DNA from: Bacteroides intestinalis DSM 17393
Lineage (GTDB): Bacteria; Bacteroidota; Bacteroidia; Bacteroidales; Bacteroidaceae
Length of the DNA stretch: 64,000 nt
Assembly (NCBI RefSeq): GCF_000172175.1
Contig: NZ_ABJL02000002.1
Location: 62,001 to 126,000, forward strand
Reading direction: 5' to 3'
In this document: positions 27,279 to 36,344 of the stretch, one piece after another
Layout: the number at the start of each line of letters is the position of its first letter
Position numbering within the stretch: the first letter of the stretch is position 1
Position numbers and translations under genes: made by a program
Notes under the pieces: model-generated
Database searches by the model: none
What the model saw: the letters and a program-made list of their open reading frames with translations, nothing else
What the model was told of the DNA's origin: nothing

Positions 27279-30059
27279 TTAGTACCACTTGATATTCGTC
27301 TGAGTCTGACTCTTTTTGTCATATTTCAAGTCTTGTAGAATGCTCGCATTTGCGCGAATCACAAAACTATAATACTTCCATGTGCCAAAAGGAGAAAGGC
27401 TTGCAGACATACTGAAACAGTGCAGGTCACGCGTTATATTGAAAGAGGTTTGCACAATCTTCTTAACATTAAAGTCATAACCGGAGTTGAAGCTGACAGC
27501 CCATTTATTTGAGATTTTTATATTACCATTGATATTGAGGGCATTCAGGCTAAATTTATATGGATAACGCATACTCTCTCTATTGATAGGCTTTGTGTTA
27601 TCTTCCGTAATATTAAAACCTGTACTCAGATTTATGGACCAAGGCATCTTAAACTCCTGATAGCCGTCGCTATCTACAGCAGCTTTTTCTTTCTTTCGCT
27701 TTGTAGGAGCACCTGACTCAGAATCATCAGCTTCATCACCTTCACTATCCGTATCAGTCTGCCCATTTCCCTTGCCATCATCATCCGCTTTTTCTCCGGT
27801 AAAGAATGCTTTCCATTTCTTCCACGTGTCATTATTAAGCGTGTAACTGAAAGAAGTTCCGTATCCCTGGAAACGCCCGAAACGCCCATAAGACCATTCC
27901 GTACGATTACTTGTTATTACATTACCATTCTTATCAAAATCGTAAGCATAAGTAGCAAAAACTGAACTCATACTGAAGGTATAGCTCTTGCTCAATTTCA
28001 AACGTAGATTTAGGGTAAGATTACTCCATGGACGTACTTGAGCAGCCGTATTATATGAAATGCTGGCACCCAACTCATCAATCAAACTCACCTTACGTAT
28101 AGAGTCGTTTTTATCCCTGTATTTCATTTCCAGGTTATTGGAAATCTGAAATGAAATATTTCCCGACCTACCTTGTCCCGGCACACCAAACATTTGATCA
28201 GCATACGGAGAGTAAACAACGGTATCCTGTGTTCCGTCAGCATTGGGCTTAAGATAAGTATCATAGTAGCCATAACGGGAAGAGCCAAAGTCCGGCGATG
28301 CACTGATGCTGATAGAAGGAGTGATGACATGGCGAATCTGTATCTCTTTCTTCTTCATAAACAAAGGCTTATACATGCCATAAATCTTTGTATTGACACC
28401 CAGGCTCGCACTATAATTATATACTCGGTGGAAGCCGTAGACAGTATCAGTATTCACAACCTGCCCACTGGTACCTGAATTCGGATCCCAATCCTTCATC
28501 ACCTTACGGGTGTACCAACGCTCCGTATAGCTAACAGACGGGGTTACATTAAAGTATTTGAATAACGTAAATGTTGCACTGACAGGTATCTCATGTTTCA
28601 TGCCATTCTTCCAGTCCTTGATCAGATTAGACTTGAACAGAAGATTATCTTTTGTAGTAATACTGTTAGAAAGACGTCCGCTATAACGAACAGAGATCTT
28701 CTCATACCACTTCTCATTTCCTACTGCATTCTTCCGTTTAAAAGGGAAAATGGTGCTCAGGGTAATGTTTAGGTCCGGCAAAGTCACAGCAATAGATGAA
28801 TCTTTCATATTCTGTGCAATGTTACCGGTAGCTGCAATAGAAAGTTTCTGATCGGGGAAGTTACGCGAATAGCTGACACTGGATGTTTTAGTATTTTGTG
28901 TCATAGCCTGCGAGTTATACATATTACCGATATTGGTGCGCTCGTAACTACTGGAAGAGAAGTTCACACTGGCCGAGAATGAAGAGTTAGGATTAGCCTT
29001 CGGGTCCTGGCGGTGTGACCATACAACTTTAAAGTCTTTTGCCACCATATAATCTTCCAAACCCTTGTCACCCGTCTTGGTCACCTGATAACTGGCCTGA
29101 AACAGACCTGAGAATTTATAACGGACATTGTAATTAGTTTCTGCATTCAGCGCCCATGAACCTTTCGTGAAAATATCCCCCCTTAACTTTAAGTCCATCT
29201 TATCGCTAATGGCAAAGTAGTAACCACCATCCGTCAGACCAAAACCACGAGCAGAGTCATCCATATAGCTCGGCATTATGAAACCGGACGAATAGCTGCT
29301 GGAGAAAGGAAAGAAGAAAAAGGGAACAGCAAGAGGCAACGGAACATCTTCAATTACCAGATATGCAGGTCCCGTCACAACATTTTTCTTGGGACGCACC
29401 TTGGCATAAGTCATCTGCATATAGAAGTGTGGATGATCATGATTATCGCAAGTGGTATAACGACCGCTTTTCATGTACAACTCATCATTCATACCCTTCT
29501 TGGCATTATTACCGGTAACATATCCCTCACCCTGCTGGCTGACTACATTACTAATAAGCCCTTTCTTACTTTTAAAATTATACCGTATCGTATTTGTTTC
29601 ATAAGGTGTATCTCCATCTTTGAAGACGGGTCTTCCCTTTATCACCTTTAACGAATCTTCCACACCATGAGCAAAGACCGTACTACTGTCCATATTCATG
29701 GTTATCACTTCAGCGGCCAGTTCTATATTTTGGTAATTCACTTTGCCGTCGCCATACAAGTTGGCCACACCACCTTGTGTAAACACAATGGAGTCATTAG
29801 CTTCATAAATAACCGGAGCATCCAGCGGTTGCTTCTTCTTGGCAGGCTGCAACTGAATCGTATCGTTTTGCAGCGTATCTCCTCTCAACAGGGTATCTCC
29901 CTCTTGCACACCTCCTATATTAAAGGTGTCAGTCCGTTCGATTCCTGTAGGAACAGTCCTTCCACGCCGACGTTGCGAAAAGGCCTCGTCAGGGATCAGG
30001 AGTAAGACTAGTAGTAGTATGAATGATATGAATGTATTTGCTTTCAATGGCGTAATCAA
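27279..30059 (-). CDS. lptD: LPS-assembly outer membrane protein LptD-like
   Basis: 926-residue outer-membrane protein that inserts lipopolysaccharide into the outer leaflet. The signal peptide covers about residues 1-29. An OstA-type jellyroll domain follows (about 80-230, DGKVNYQNIELAAEVITMNMD and YETNTIRYNFKSKKG). The large C-terminal part is a beta-barrel rich in alternating aromatic strands, with the LptD plug/hinge region around VPLPLAVPFFFFPF. An acidic, low-complexity stretch (about 755-790, Asp/Glu/Ser/Lys) is probably an extracellular loop. The last residues TQTNIKWY fit a barrel terminus. It is transcribed away from the ArnT/HD genes with its own -7 box. Confidence 0.92.
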   Translation of the reverse strand: MITPLKANTFISFILLLVLLLIPDEAFSQRRRGRTVPTGIERTDTFNIGGVQEGDTLLRGDTLQNDTIQLQPAKKKQPLDAPVIYEANDSIVFTQGGVANLYGDGKVNYQNIELAAEVITMNMDSSTVFAHGVEDSLKVIKGRPVFKDGDTPYETNTIRYNFKSKKGLISNVVSQQGEGYVTGNNAKKGMNDELYMKSGRYTTCDNHDHPHFYMQMTYAKVRPKKNVVTGPAYLVIEDVPLPLAVPFFFFPFSSSYSSGFIMPSYMDDSARGFGLTDGGYYFAISDKMDLKLRGDIFTKGSWALNAETNYNVRYKFSGLFQASYQVTKTGDKGLEDYMVAKDFKVVWSHRQDPKANPNSSFSASVNFSSSSYERTNIGNMYNSQAMTQNTKTSSVSYSRNFPDQKLSIAATGNIAQNMKDSSIAVTLPDLNITLSTIFPFKRKNAVGNEKWYEKISVRYSGRLSNSITTKDNLLFKSNLIKDWKNGMKHEIPVSATFTLFKYFNVTPSVSYTERWYTRKVMKDWDPNSGTSGQVVNTDTVYGFHRVYNYSASLGVNTKIYGMYKPLFMKKKEIQIRHVITPSISISASPDFGSSRYGYYDTYLKPNADGTQDTVVYSPYADQMFGVPGQGRSGNISFQISNNLEMKYRDKNDSIRKVSLIDELGASISYNTAAQVRPWSNLTLNLRLKLSKSYTFSMSSVFATYAYDFDKNGNVITSNRTEWSYGRFGRFQGYGTSFSYTLNNDTWKKWKAFFTGEKADDDGKGNGQTDTDSEGDEADDSESGAPTKRKKEKAAVDSDGYQEFKMPWSINLSTGFNITEDNTKPINRESMRYPYKFSLNALNINGNIKISNKWAVSFNSGYDFNVKKIVQTSFNITRDLHCFSMSASLSPFGTWKYYSFVIRANASILQDLKYDKKSQTQTNIKWY

Positions 30060-30082
30060 CTAATAGTTTCCGCTTGAAGGGG

Positions 30083-30090
30083 CAAAAGTA
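30083..30090 (-). promoter_or_regulatory. -7 box for lptD
   Basis: TACTTTTG on the minus strand, 23 bp before the lptD start. Confidence 0.55.
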
Positions 30091-30135
30091 CGTAAATTAT
30101 ACGGATAATCTCCCTTTTTAAAGAAATTTAGAATG

Positions 30136-30672
30136 CTACAAGAACTGTTCGCACCAATGGTCAAAACGTTCCAAGCCTACATTACCGAAATTAGAGATAC
30201 TTTTTCGAGCCTTCTCTACCGTTTTTTCCCGTTCCAAATGAGTTTTGGAATAAAACTTATCGGCAAAGCAAATTACTTGCTCTTCCATACTCACCGGAAG
30301 CATATCCCGATGAGGTACAGGCAAGTTTTGTGCAATAATATCGTCTAGAGAAAGTCCTGCGCCTGTATGTCTTTCACATACCAACGCATGACGGGGATAC
30401 CCTTCCCGGCGCATCAAATCAGCTCCCAGATAACCGTGACAGATATAAGGCTGATCACCAAAACAAAAGATACCCGGAGCATTAGTCAGAAAAATACCAA
30501 TATCATGAAGCATACCCGCTTCATATAAAAAGTCTTTATCCAAGTTAAGTTCCGGATGGCCGTCTGCAATGCGGAGAGCCTTCTCGGCTACCAGACGGCT
30601 ATGCACCAATAAGATATGCTTCCGCTCATTATCTTCCGGATAATATGCATCAATCAATTCTATCGGATTCAT
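30136..30672 (-). CDS. HD-domain phosphohydrolase-like protein
   Basis: 178 residues. HD-superfamily metal motifs are visible: HSRLVAEKA (first His), AGMLHDIGIFL (His-Asp pair), ICHGYLGADLM and CERHTGAGLS (later His residues) and ICFADKFYSK (final Asp). Such proteins hydrolyse nucleotides or phosphoesters in the cytoplasm; the substrate is unknown. The ATG overlaps the stop of the ArnT-like gene by 4 bp, so the two are co-translated, although a functional link between a small hydrolase and a sugar transferase is only suggested by this coupling. Confidence 0.85.
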   Translation of the reverse strand: MNPIELIDAYYPEDNERKHILLVHSRLVAEKALRIADGHPELNLDKDFLYEAGMLHDIGIFLTNAPGIFCFGDQPYICHGYLGADLMRREGYPRHALVCERHTGAGLSLDDIIAQNLPVPHRDMLPVSMEEQVICFADKFYSKTHLEREKTVEKARKSISNFGNVGLERFDHWCEQFL

Positions 30673-32390
30673 TTTTCACTGAATTTATAAATCAATACCT
30701 TATCGCGTAAATCACAGCTGCGATAAGGAGTAAGATAGATTTCCTCCAACTGATATTTATCTGAATACTCTTTCAGAAAGTCCTCTTTGGTTCGTTCGGA
30801 AAGCATCACATATCCCGTTCCGGAAAGACCGGGAGTAAAATTCCTCATCCGATCATTCAGATAGTAATTAGTGCAATAAAAACGAATCAGCCGTGTAGTG
30901 TACGAATACATGACCCCGTCCTGCACATAAGTATTTACTTCTTCTGCCAGACGCTTGTCTGATTTCGTAGACAGTACCGTAGGTTGATAAACACCGTCTA
31001 AGGAAACAAACAGGCACAAGATACAACCGGCTATACCATATAATAATGAACGAGAATCCGCCTTTTTTGCCAATGCAATCAACATACAGACACCTGCAAT
31101 TGGCGGCAAAGCCACAAGCAACCATTTAGAGAATGACAAATCCACATTCTCCAATGCATTCATGAATCCTACGTTTTCCATGGCATGCTTTCCCGTTCCC
31201 CAAACACTATCAGGAATCAGTCCGAGACGCACCACAGCAAACGTTATCGTGAGCAACAAAGCCAGCGAAGCAAAGATATAAGCCGAAATTTTAAAGACTT
31301 TCGCTCCCCGCTGTACCAAAGCCAGCAGATACTCGGCTATCAACACCGCCATAAAGGGATAGATAGGAAGCAGATAAACACTTCTTTTACTCTTAGGAAT
31401 ACAATAGAACACAAAAATAAAGAGTATAACTACCCATGTGAATAATTGCAGAGGCGATTGTGAACGGAATTTATTCCAGGCTTTCTTTATACGTTCACCG
31501 AAAGATGAACCTTCAGGCAATAAGCTTATATTTTTCCATTTCAAACCAAAGAGAGAAATCAACAGTACTAAAGTCCAAGGTATCCATCCCCAAATAATGG
31601 TCAGGAAATTATACCATAGCGGATTTTCATGCGAATCATAAGACATCTTACCCATGAAACGGCCTGTATTTTCTTCCAGCATTAAATCTATAAAAGATTG
31701 GCCTCCCTGTACATAAGCCGCACTAATCCAAGCAGCATATGGAATCAGGGAAAGTATTCCTATCACAAATAACCGGAAAAATGTTTTCCAGAAAGGACGT
31801 CTGCGTAATAATTGGTAGAGACCGATACTGACACAAGGGAAAATGGAACCTACCGGCCCCTTGGTCAACGTGGCGCAGCCCATCAATAAAATAGCCAGCC
31901 ATGGAATTCCGCGACATTCTTTCTCATCCCAGCGGAACAACAGACATAATGAAATGACAATAAATGATACCTGCACCATATCGACACGGCAAGCTACCGC
32001 TGCCCGATGCACTTCGAAAGAAGAGAGGAGAAGAATGGAAGCAAGAAAAGCCGTCTTCACACCTTTGCGCTTTGCTATAAAAGAAAAAAACACCAACTGC
32101 ATAGCCAGAAATGCAAGAGCAGACGGCAGGCGGGACGAATATTCCGTCACTCCACCCAGAAGCGACGACACAGTGGCAATTGACCAATAAAAGAAAGGAG
32201 GTTTATAAGCTATATCAGTTCCATAATTTACCGGAAGTATCCAATTTCCACTCTCCAGCATAGAAAATGCAACGATAGCCTCGCGTGGTTCTCCTTTGGA
32301 ATAAAAAATAGTTTCTCCTAGAAAAGGGAGTATCACAAGCACACTGAGCAGTGCTATAAACCAGAATGCTTTCTTCCTATCATCTGACAT
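30669..32390 (-). CDS. ArnT/PMT-like membrane glycosyltransferase
   Basis: 573-residue integral membrane protein of the GT-C fold (GT83/ArnT-like). The N-terminal part has the first helix and a periplasmic loop with EPREAIVAFSMLESGNWILP, where the acidic residues match the ArnT/PMT catalytic position, then YKPPFFYWSIATVSSLLG, another family hallmark. About eleven to twelve hydrophobic helices follow, and a soluble C-terminal part covers about 470-573. It probably moves a sugar from polyprenyl phosphate to lipid A or another envelope acceptor. GtrA and GtrB-like genes, which make and flip polyprenyl-phosphate sugars, are divergent to it and support this. Confidence 0.87.
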   Translation of the reverse strand: MSDDRKKAFWFIALLSVLVILPFLGETIFYSKGEPREAIVAFSMLESGNWILPVNYGTDIAYKPPFFYWSIATVSSLLGGVTEYSSRLPSALAFLAMQLVFFSFIAKRKGVKTAFLASILLLSSFEVHRAAVACRVDMVQVSFIVISLCLLFRWDEKECRGIPWLAILLMGCATLTKGPVGSIFPCVSIGLYQLLRRRPFWKTFFRLFVIGILSLIPYAAWISAAYVQGGQSFIDLMLEENTGRFMGKMSYDSHENPLWYNFLTIIWGWIPWTLVLLISLFGLKWKNISLLPEGSSFGERIKKAWNKFRSQSPLQLFTWVVILFIFVFYCIPKSKRSVYLLPIYPFMAVLIAEYLLALVQRGAKVFKISAYIFASLALLLTITFAVVRLGLIPDSVWGTGKHAMENVGFMNALENVDLSFSKWLLVALPPIAGVCMLIALAKKADSRSLLYGIAGCILCLFVSLDGVYQPTVLSTKSDKRLAEEVNTYVQDGVMYSYTTRLIRFYCTNYYLNDRMRNFTPGLSGTGYVMLSERTKEDFLKEYSDKYQLEEIYLTPYRSCDLRDKVLIYKFSEK

Positions 32391-32419
32391 ATATTTCTGT
32401 TTTTAATGATTTCTGTGCG

Positions 32420-32427
32420 CAAAAGTA
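32420..32427 (-). promoter_or_regulatory. -7 box for the ArnT-HD operon
   Basis: TACTTTTG on the minus strand, 30 bp before the ArnT-like start. Confidence 0.55.
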
Positions 32428-32449
32428 CAAATTATTCTGCAACAATCCC

Positions 32450-32457
32450 TAACTTTG
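32450..32457 (+). promoter_or_regulatory. -7 box for gtrA-gtrB
   Basis: TAACTTTG, 14 bp before the GtrA ATG; divergent with the ArnT promoter. Confidence 0.5.
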
Positions 32458-32470
32458 CCATCTCAATTCT

Positions 32471-32857
32471 ATGAACATGAAGAGACTGAAACAACTACCT
32501 GCATTTGTCCGTTTCATTATGGTAGGCATCTTTGCTACCACCCTACACTATGGAATATATATTATACTCCAGCAGGTCATCAATGTCAACATAGCCTACA
32601 GCATAGGTTACGTACTCAGTTTCATCGCCAATTTTTACCTTACAGCCTTTTTCACTTTCAGAAAAAAGCCGTCCTGGAAAAAGGCTTTTGGGTTTGGTGG
32701 AGCACATCTGATCAATTACCTTCTACATATGAGTTTGCTGAATCTATTTCTCTGGTTTGGAATATCCAAACCATTTGCACCCATACCGGTATTCGCCATC
32801 GGCATTCCGGTAAACTTCTTGCTGGTTAGATTCGTTTTCAAATACAAAGGAAGATAA
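32471..32857 (+). CDS. GtrA family membrane protein
   Basis: 128 residues with four predicted helices (FVRFIMVGIFATTLHYGIYI, IAYSIGYVLSFIANFYLTAFF, INYLLHMSLLNLFLWFGI and VFAIGIPVNFLLVRFVF). GtrA-type proteins are thought to flip polyprenyl-phosphate-linked sugars across the inner membrane or help the partner transferase. The FRKK segment and the C-terminal KYKGR are typical. It starts a two-gene unit with the GtrB-like transferase, 50 bp ahead of it. Confidence 0.9.
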   Translation: MNMKRLKQLPAFVRFIMVGIFATTLHYGIYIILQQVINVNIAYSIGYVLSFIANFYLTAFFTFRKKPSWKKAFGFGGAHLINYLLHMSLLNLFLWFGISKPFAPIPVFAIGIPVNFLLVRFVFKYKGR

Positions 32858-32907
32858 TTTGTTTTTCTCCCGATTTCTTACGAATATTGCAAAAAGAACT
32901 ATTGATT

Positions 32908-33861
32908 ATGAAAGAAGCTCCAGTACTTGCTATCGTAGTACCTTGTTATAAGGAAGAATCTGTTTTACACGAAACACATAAACGGCTCAGCCAATTGCTC
33001 GATCGGCTGATAACTGAAGAACGCATATCTTCCAAAAGTTATATACTATATGTAAACGATGGTAGTACAGACCATACCTGGAAAATCATCAAGGAATTTT
33101 ATAAAAATACGTCGTATGCCTGCGGGCTGAATCTGGCTGGAAATGTGGGCCATCAAAACGCACTTATGGCCGGACTGAATACTGTAAAGGAACGTTGCGA
33201 CGCAGCTATTTCCATTGATGCCGACTTGCAGGATGACGTCAATGTCATCCCTGAGATGATAGAACGCTATATGGAAGGCAATGATATTGTTTATGGTGTT
33301 CGACGTGAACGCAAGACTGACACTTTTTTCAAACGCACCACCGCCCTCGCCTTCTATCGACTGATGAAAACGATGGGGGCAAAATCAGTTTATAATCATG
33401 CAGATTATCGGTTAATGAGTAGCCGTGCCATCCAGCAACTCTGTCGCTTCCGCGAACGTAACCTTTATCTGCGTGGATTAGTGCCTCTCATTGGTTATCA
33501 AACCGCCTGCGTTTATTATAATCGCGACAAACGTTTCGCCGGAGAGTCGAAATATCCTTTTAAGAAGATGTTGAATTTTGCTATTGACGGAATCACGTCT
33601 TTTTCAGTCAAGCCTGTACGCATGATATTCTGGTTGGGCTGCATTTTCCTTCTGATAGCTCTCTGCGTCACTATCTGGACCCTACGTGCATACTTTCTTC
33701 ACAATACAGTACCCGGCTGGTCATCCCTGATGATTTCTCTTTGGTTAGTAGGTGGTACTATACTCGTATCCCTGGGAATTGTGGGTGAGTACATCGGAAA
33801 GATCTACATTGAAGTAAAAGATCGTCCACGCTACAACGAGGAGGAATTATTATTACGTTAA
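32908..33861 (+). CDS. GtrB/DPM-like family 2 glycosyltransferase
   Basis: 317 residues from the ATG at 32908; the frame extends 7 codons further to a TTG, which I reject. The N-terminal GT-A domain has VPCYKEES, VNDGSTDHTW and the metal motif ISIDADLQDD (DAD). Two C-terminal membrane helices (about 233-255 and 268-295) end in EYIGKIYIEVKDRPRY, the standard end of undecaprenyl-phosphate glycosyltransferases. It loads a nucleotide sugar onto the lipid carrier on the cytosolic side. With GtrA and the ArnT-like protein it could form a complete envelope glycan-decoration system. Confidence 0.92.
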   Translation: MKEAPVLAIVVPCYKEESVLHETHKRLSQLLDRLITEERISSKSYILYVNDGSTDHTWKIIKEFYKNTSYACGLNLAGNVGHQNALMAGLNTVKERCDAAISIDADLQDDVNVIPEMIERYMEGNDIVYGVRRERKTDTFFKRTTALAFYRLMKTMGAKSVYNHADYRLMSSRAIQQLCRFRERNLYLRGLVPLIGYQTACVYYNRDKRFAGESKYPFKKMLNFAIDGITSFSVKPVRMIFWLGCIFLLIALCVTIWTLRAYFLHNTVPGWSSLMISLWLVGGTILVSLGIVGEYIGKIYIEVKDRPRYNEEELLLR

Positions 33862-33873
33862 AAGAGAAAAGGG

Positions 33874-34722
33874 TCATTTATCTCTGTACTTCAATGGAGA
33901 AACTCCTGTATGCCTGCGGAAGAAACGGCAAAAAGTAGCCAGATTATCAAAACCTAATGATATACCTATCTCTTTTATGCTAGTACTGGTAGATTTCAGT
34001 TGCGTTTTTGCATCTATAATAATAAGGTAGTCTATCACATCCAAAGCAGTCATATTGGTACAACTCTTAATATTACGGCACAAATTCTCCTTCGAAGTCC
34101 CTAATTCTTTTGCATAGAATGATATTCCTCGTTCTGTCCTATAATGTATCGCAACCAATTTAAGAAATTGCCGGCTCATTCTAACATTTTTTGGGGATTT
34201 AGCCCATCTTTCTTCCAAATTATCCTGATAATACATTGCAATACTCGTATGAATGCAAGTGCCCAACATACTTCTCAACACTTCTTTATTATTATAGATT
34301 TCCGGAACTTCGCGTATCATTTTCCATAACGATATGGAACGTAGCATATAAAGTTCCAAATTCTCAGATATATGCTTAACAGGCTCCTCAAAGATAATAA
34401 ACAAATAATCAAATGCTTTTTTAAAAAACTCCACCTCATGCATGATCTTCGGAGAAAAGCCAGCATATGAAAAGCGAAGATCTGGTGAAACGTTATGAAT
34501 CTGTAGAAAAGAGTTATCCAGCAAAGTGATGTAATCATTCTCACGAACAATATATCTTCCATAATTTAATGTAACTTCTATACTTCCTTTCATACATACC
34601 ACAAAGATAGTTCCCTTTACATGATAAGGATTCTCCAAATAATCCTGCAAATCATCTGCCGAAACATTTTCCTTAGCTACAATATCTTCCGATATTTCAA
34701 AAAGAAGTCTACTTTCTTCCAT
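33874..34722 (-). CDS. AraC family transcriptional regulator
   Basis: 282 residues from MEESRLLF; a start 12 codons earlier (34758) overlaps a TATTTTTG -7 box at 34750-34757 and is less likely. The N-terminal about 180 residues form an effector/dimerisation domain with a beta-rich cupin-like start (GTIFVVCMKGSIEVTLNYGRY). The C-terminal two HTH motifs cover about 180-280 (AKELGTSKENLCRNIKSCT, then IKEISLGF-like IKEIGISLGFDNLATFCRFFRRHTGVSPLKYR). No obvious target lies directly adjacent. It is convergent with the GtrB-like gene 12 bp away. Confidence 0.9.
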   Translation of the reverse strand: MEESRLLFEISEDIVAKENVSADDLQDYLENPYHVKGTIFVVCMKGSIEVTLNYGRYIVRENDYITLLDNSFLQIHNVSPDLRFSYAGFSPKIMHEVEFFKKAFDYLFIIFEEPVKHISENLELYMLRSISLWKMIREVPEIYNNKEVLRSMLGTCIHTSIAMYYQDNLEERWAKSPKNVRMSRQFLKLVAIHYRTERGISFYAKELGTSKENLCRNIKSCTNMTALDVIDYLIIIDAKTQLKSTSTSIKEIGISLGFDNLATFCRFFRRHTGVSPLKYRDK

Positions 34723-34749
34723 TACAATTTTTTCTAGTAAATTTCTACA

Positions 34750-34757
34750 AAAATACA
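34750..34757 (-). promoter_or_regulatory. -7 box for the AraC regulator
   Basis: TATTTTTG on the minus strand; it decides the start at 34722. Confidence 0.45.
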
Positions 34758-34759
34758 TT

Positions 34760-35139
34760 TAATCCGGGCAAATGCACATTCTATCCATTCTTTCAACAAG
34801 CTCTCTAGAGTTAAAGTTTGTCAACATATCAACAATTGAACATTTTCGCAAATATCCGTACTCCTTTTTCACTCATCTTTTTTGGTTTTGGTCGAATTAA
34901 GAAAGAACTTTGTAGCATTAATCAAGTTATTGAATATTAAGATTTATACTATCTTAATACAAGTAAAGAAAAGGGAACGTCATTTGATCAGTAACATCGA
35001 TCTTATATATTCCTACTTTTCTTTAAAAAGGAGCAAACACAAAGATTTTCTGCCCTGCGATATCTAATAAAAAGCACTTAAGATATCGCAACAGCACAAC
35101 GCATCAACATAGAGAGCGAGGTTAAAATTGCACTACAAC
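34760..35139. other. Gene-free region upstream of the AraC regulator
   Basis: About 380 bp of AT-rich sequence. The only open frame (61 codons, TTG start at 34882, low-complexity basic content) has no promoter or homology that I can see. A small stem GAGGTT / AACCTC (35118-35142) adjoins the long hairpin that follows. Confidence 0.5.
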
Positions 35140-35230
35140 CTCAAGATTGCTTGATAAGGACAACCCCCTACCGATTAAAGGTATATTATCTGAAACGGTA
35201 GGGGGATATCCAAGGCAATCCCCCCTTGAG
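35140..35230 (-). terminator. Long composite hairpin downstream of the BASS transporter
   Basis: The core stem CCCCCTACCG / CGGTAGGGGG (35164-35173 with 35196-35205) is extended outward by GATTGC-TTG / CAAGGCAATC and CTCAAG / CTTGAG (35140-35145 with 35225-35230). It lies 14 bp after the transporter stop. There is no U tract, so it may be a processed 3' end or an RNA structure rather than a simple terminator. Confidence 0.6.
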
Positions 35231-35244
35231 AATGCTAAACGTTT

Positions 35245-36204
35245 TTAAGGCACAGATTGTTTCTTTCTTTTCTTCCATAGTTGCCAACTATTAATCAAAT
35301 TTTGCCAGAGAACATAAGATCCCGGCCCTACAGAAGATAAAGGATTTAAATAAGTATAAGCCATCCAAATGGCAAGAACGGTATTCTTCTGCCCCAAAGC
35401 CTGTCCTCCACTGATCCGATCATTATAATGCCCACCAATCCTTTTACCCAAAAAGAATTGCAGACAACAAGTAATCAATCCTGCAAGAGCTATCAGAATT
35501 TCAACAGAAACCGGCGCATCACTATTTACCAATGAACGGACTGTCTGTCCGGATACGATGGCAAGCGCCACACCCCATAGATAAAAAGCAAGATCATGGA
35601 AACCTAACAAGAAATGATGTACACGCGGCATAAATAGCCGTAGGAACCATGCCAGAAGAAAAGGGAAAAGCAATAAAGGAAAGACTTTACTAAGAATCTT
35701 CAAAAAGGCTGCAAAGAAAGTCATATCAGCATGAGGTTCCACCAATGGAAAGACTAATGGGACTGCCACTGCTGCCAACAAATTAGATAATAAAGTATAG
35801 GTAGTCAATGTAGACGCACTGCCTCCCAATTTTCCGGTAATAACAGCCGCCGCTGTAGCCGTTGGACAAATAAGACAAACCATAGCTCCTTCAAACACTT
35901 CCCTGTAAACTTCCGGCATCGGACAACATACCAGCAAAGCAGCAAGTGCCAGGCAAGACAACGTCTGAATTAACAGCAACCAGCCATGCCATGCTTTTGG
36001 TTTCAATTCATTCAGATTCTCCACCTTACAAAAGGTCAGTAATAGCTGGGCAAATATCAGCAGAGGGGTTATGTACGCAATCAAATCACTGATATATGGT
36101 TTGGTAGGCGCCAAGAAAGGGACATTCGCAAGGATGAAGTACCCCAAAGTACCTGAAAGCATTGCCATTGGCAACGTCCAGTTCTTAAGAAAACGAACTA
36201 ACAT
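35245..36204 (-). CDS. Bile acid:sodium symporter (BASS/SBF) family transporter
   Basis: 319 residues with nine to ten predicted membrane helices in two inverted halves. The family segments CLICPTATAAAVITGKLGGSASTLTTYTLLSNLLAAVAVPLVFP and SGGQALGQKNTVLAIWMAYTYLNP (crossover motifs) are seen around 130-175 and 265-290. Members take up bile acids, pantoate or other organic anions with Na+; the ligand here is unknown. The C-terminal tail is short and basic. A TAACTTTG -7 box lies at 36231. Confidence 0.85.
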   Translation of the reverse strand: MLVRFLKNWTLPMAMLSGTLGYFILANVPFLAPTKPYISDLIAYITPLLIFAQLLLTFCKVENLNELKPKAWHGWLLLIQTLSCLALAALLVCCPMPEVYREVFEGAMVCLICPTATAAAVITGKLGGSASTLTTYTLLSNLLAAVAVPLVFPLVEPHADMTFFAAFLKILSKVFPLLLFPFLLAWFLRLFMPRVHHFLLGFHDLAFYLWGVALAIVSGQTVRSLVNSDAPVSVEILIALAGLITCCLQFFLGKRIGGHYNDRISGGQALGQKNTVLAIWMAYTYLNPLSSVGPGSYVLWQNLINSWQLWKKRKKQSVP

Positions 36205-36230
36205 ACCTTTTTCTATTTAATTTGCGGGTG

Positions 36231-36238
36231 CAAAGTTA
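36231..36238 (-). promoter_or_regulatory. -7 box for the BASS transporter
   Basis: TAACTTTG on the minus strand, 26 bp before the start. Confidence 0.5.
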
Positions 36239-36322
36239 GTCCCTTTTAAAGAAATCTATCACAAATCCGGGAGAAAAGTGACAAAACTTCACACAAAGCA
36301 TCAGTTTTCTATAAATTTCCAC

Positions 36323-36330
36323 TACATTTG
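36323..36330 (+). promoter_or_regulatory. -7 box for the amidase-MCE operon
   Basis: TACATTTG, 14 bp before the amidase ATG. Confidence 0.5.
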
Positions 36331-36344
36331 CAACGGCTTTTAGT

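Noticed and set aside
34882..35067. 61-codon open frame with TTG start
   Set aside because: Low-complexity basic translation, no promoter, no recognisable homology; sits in an AT-rich gap.
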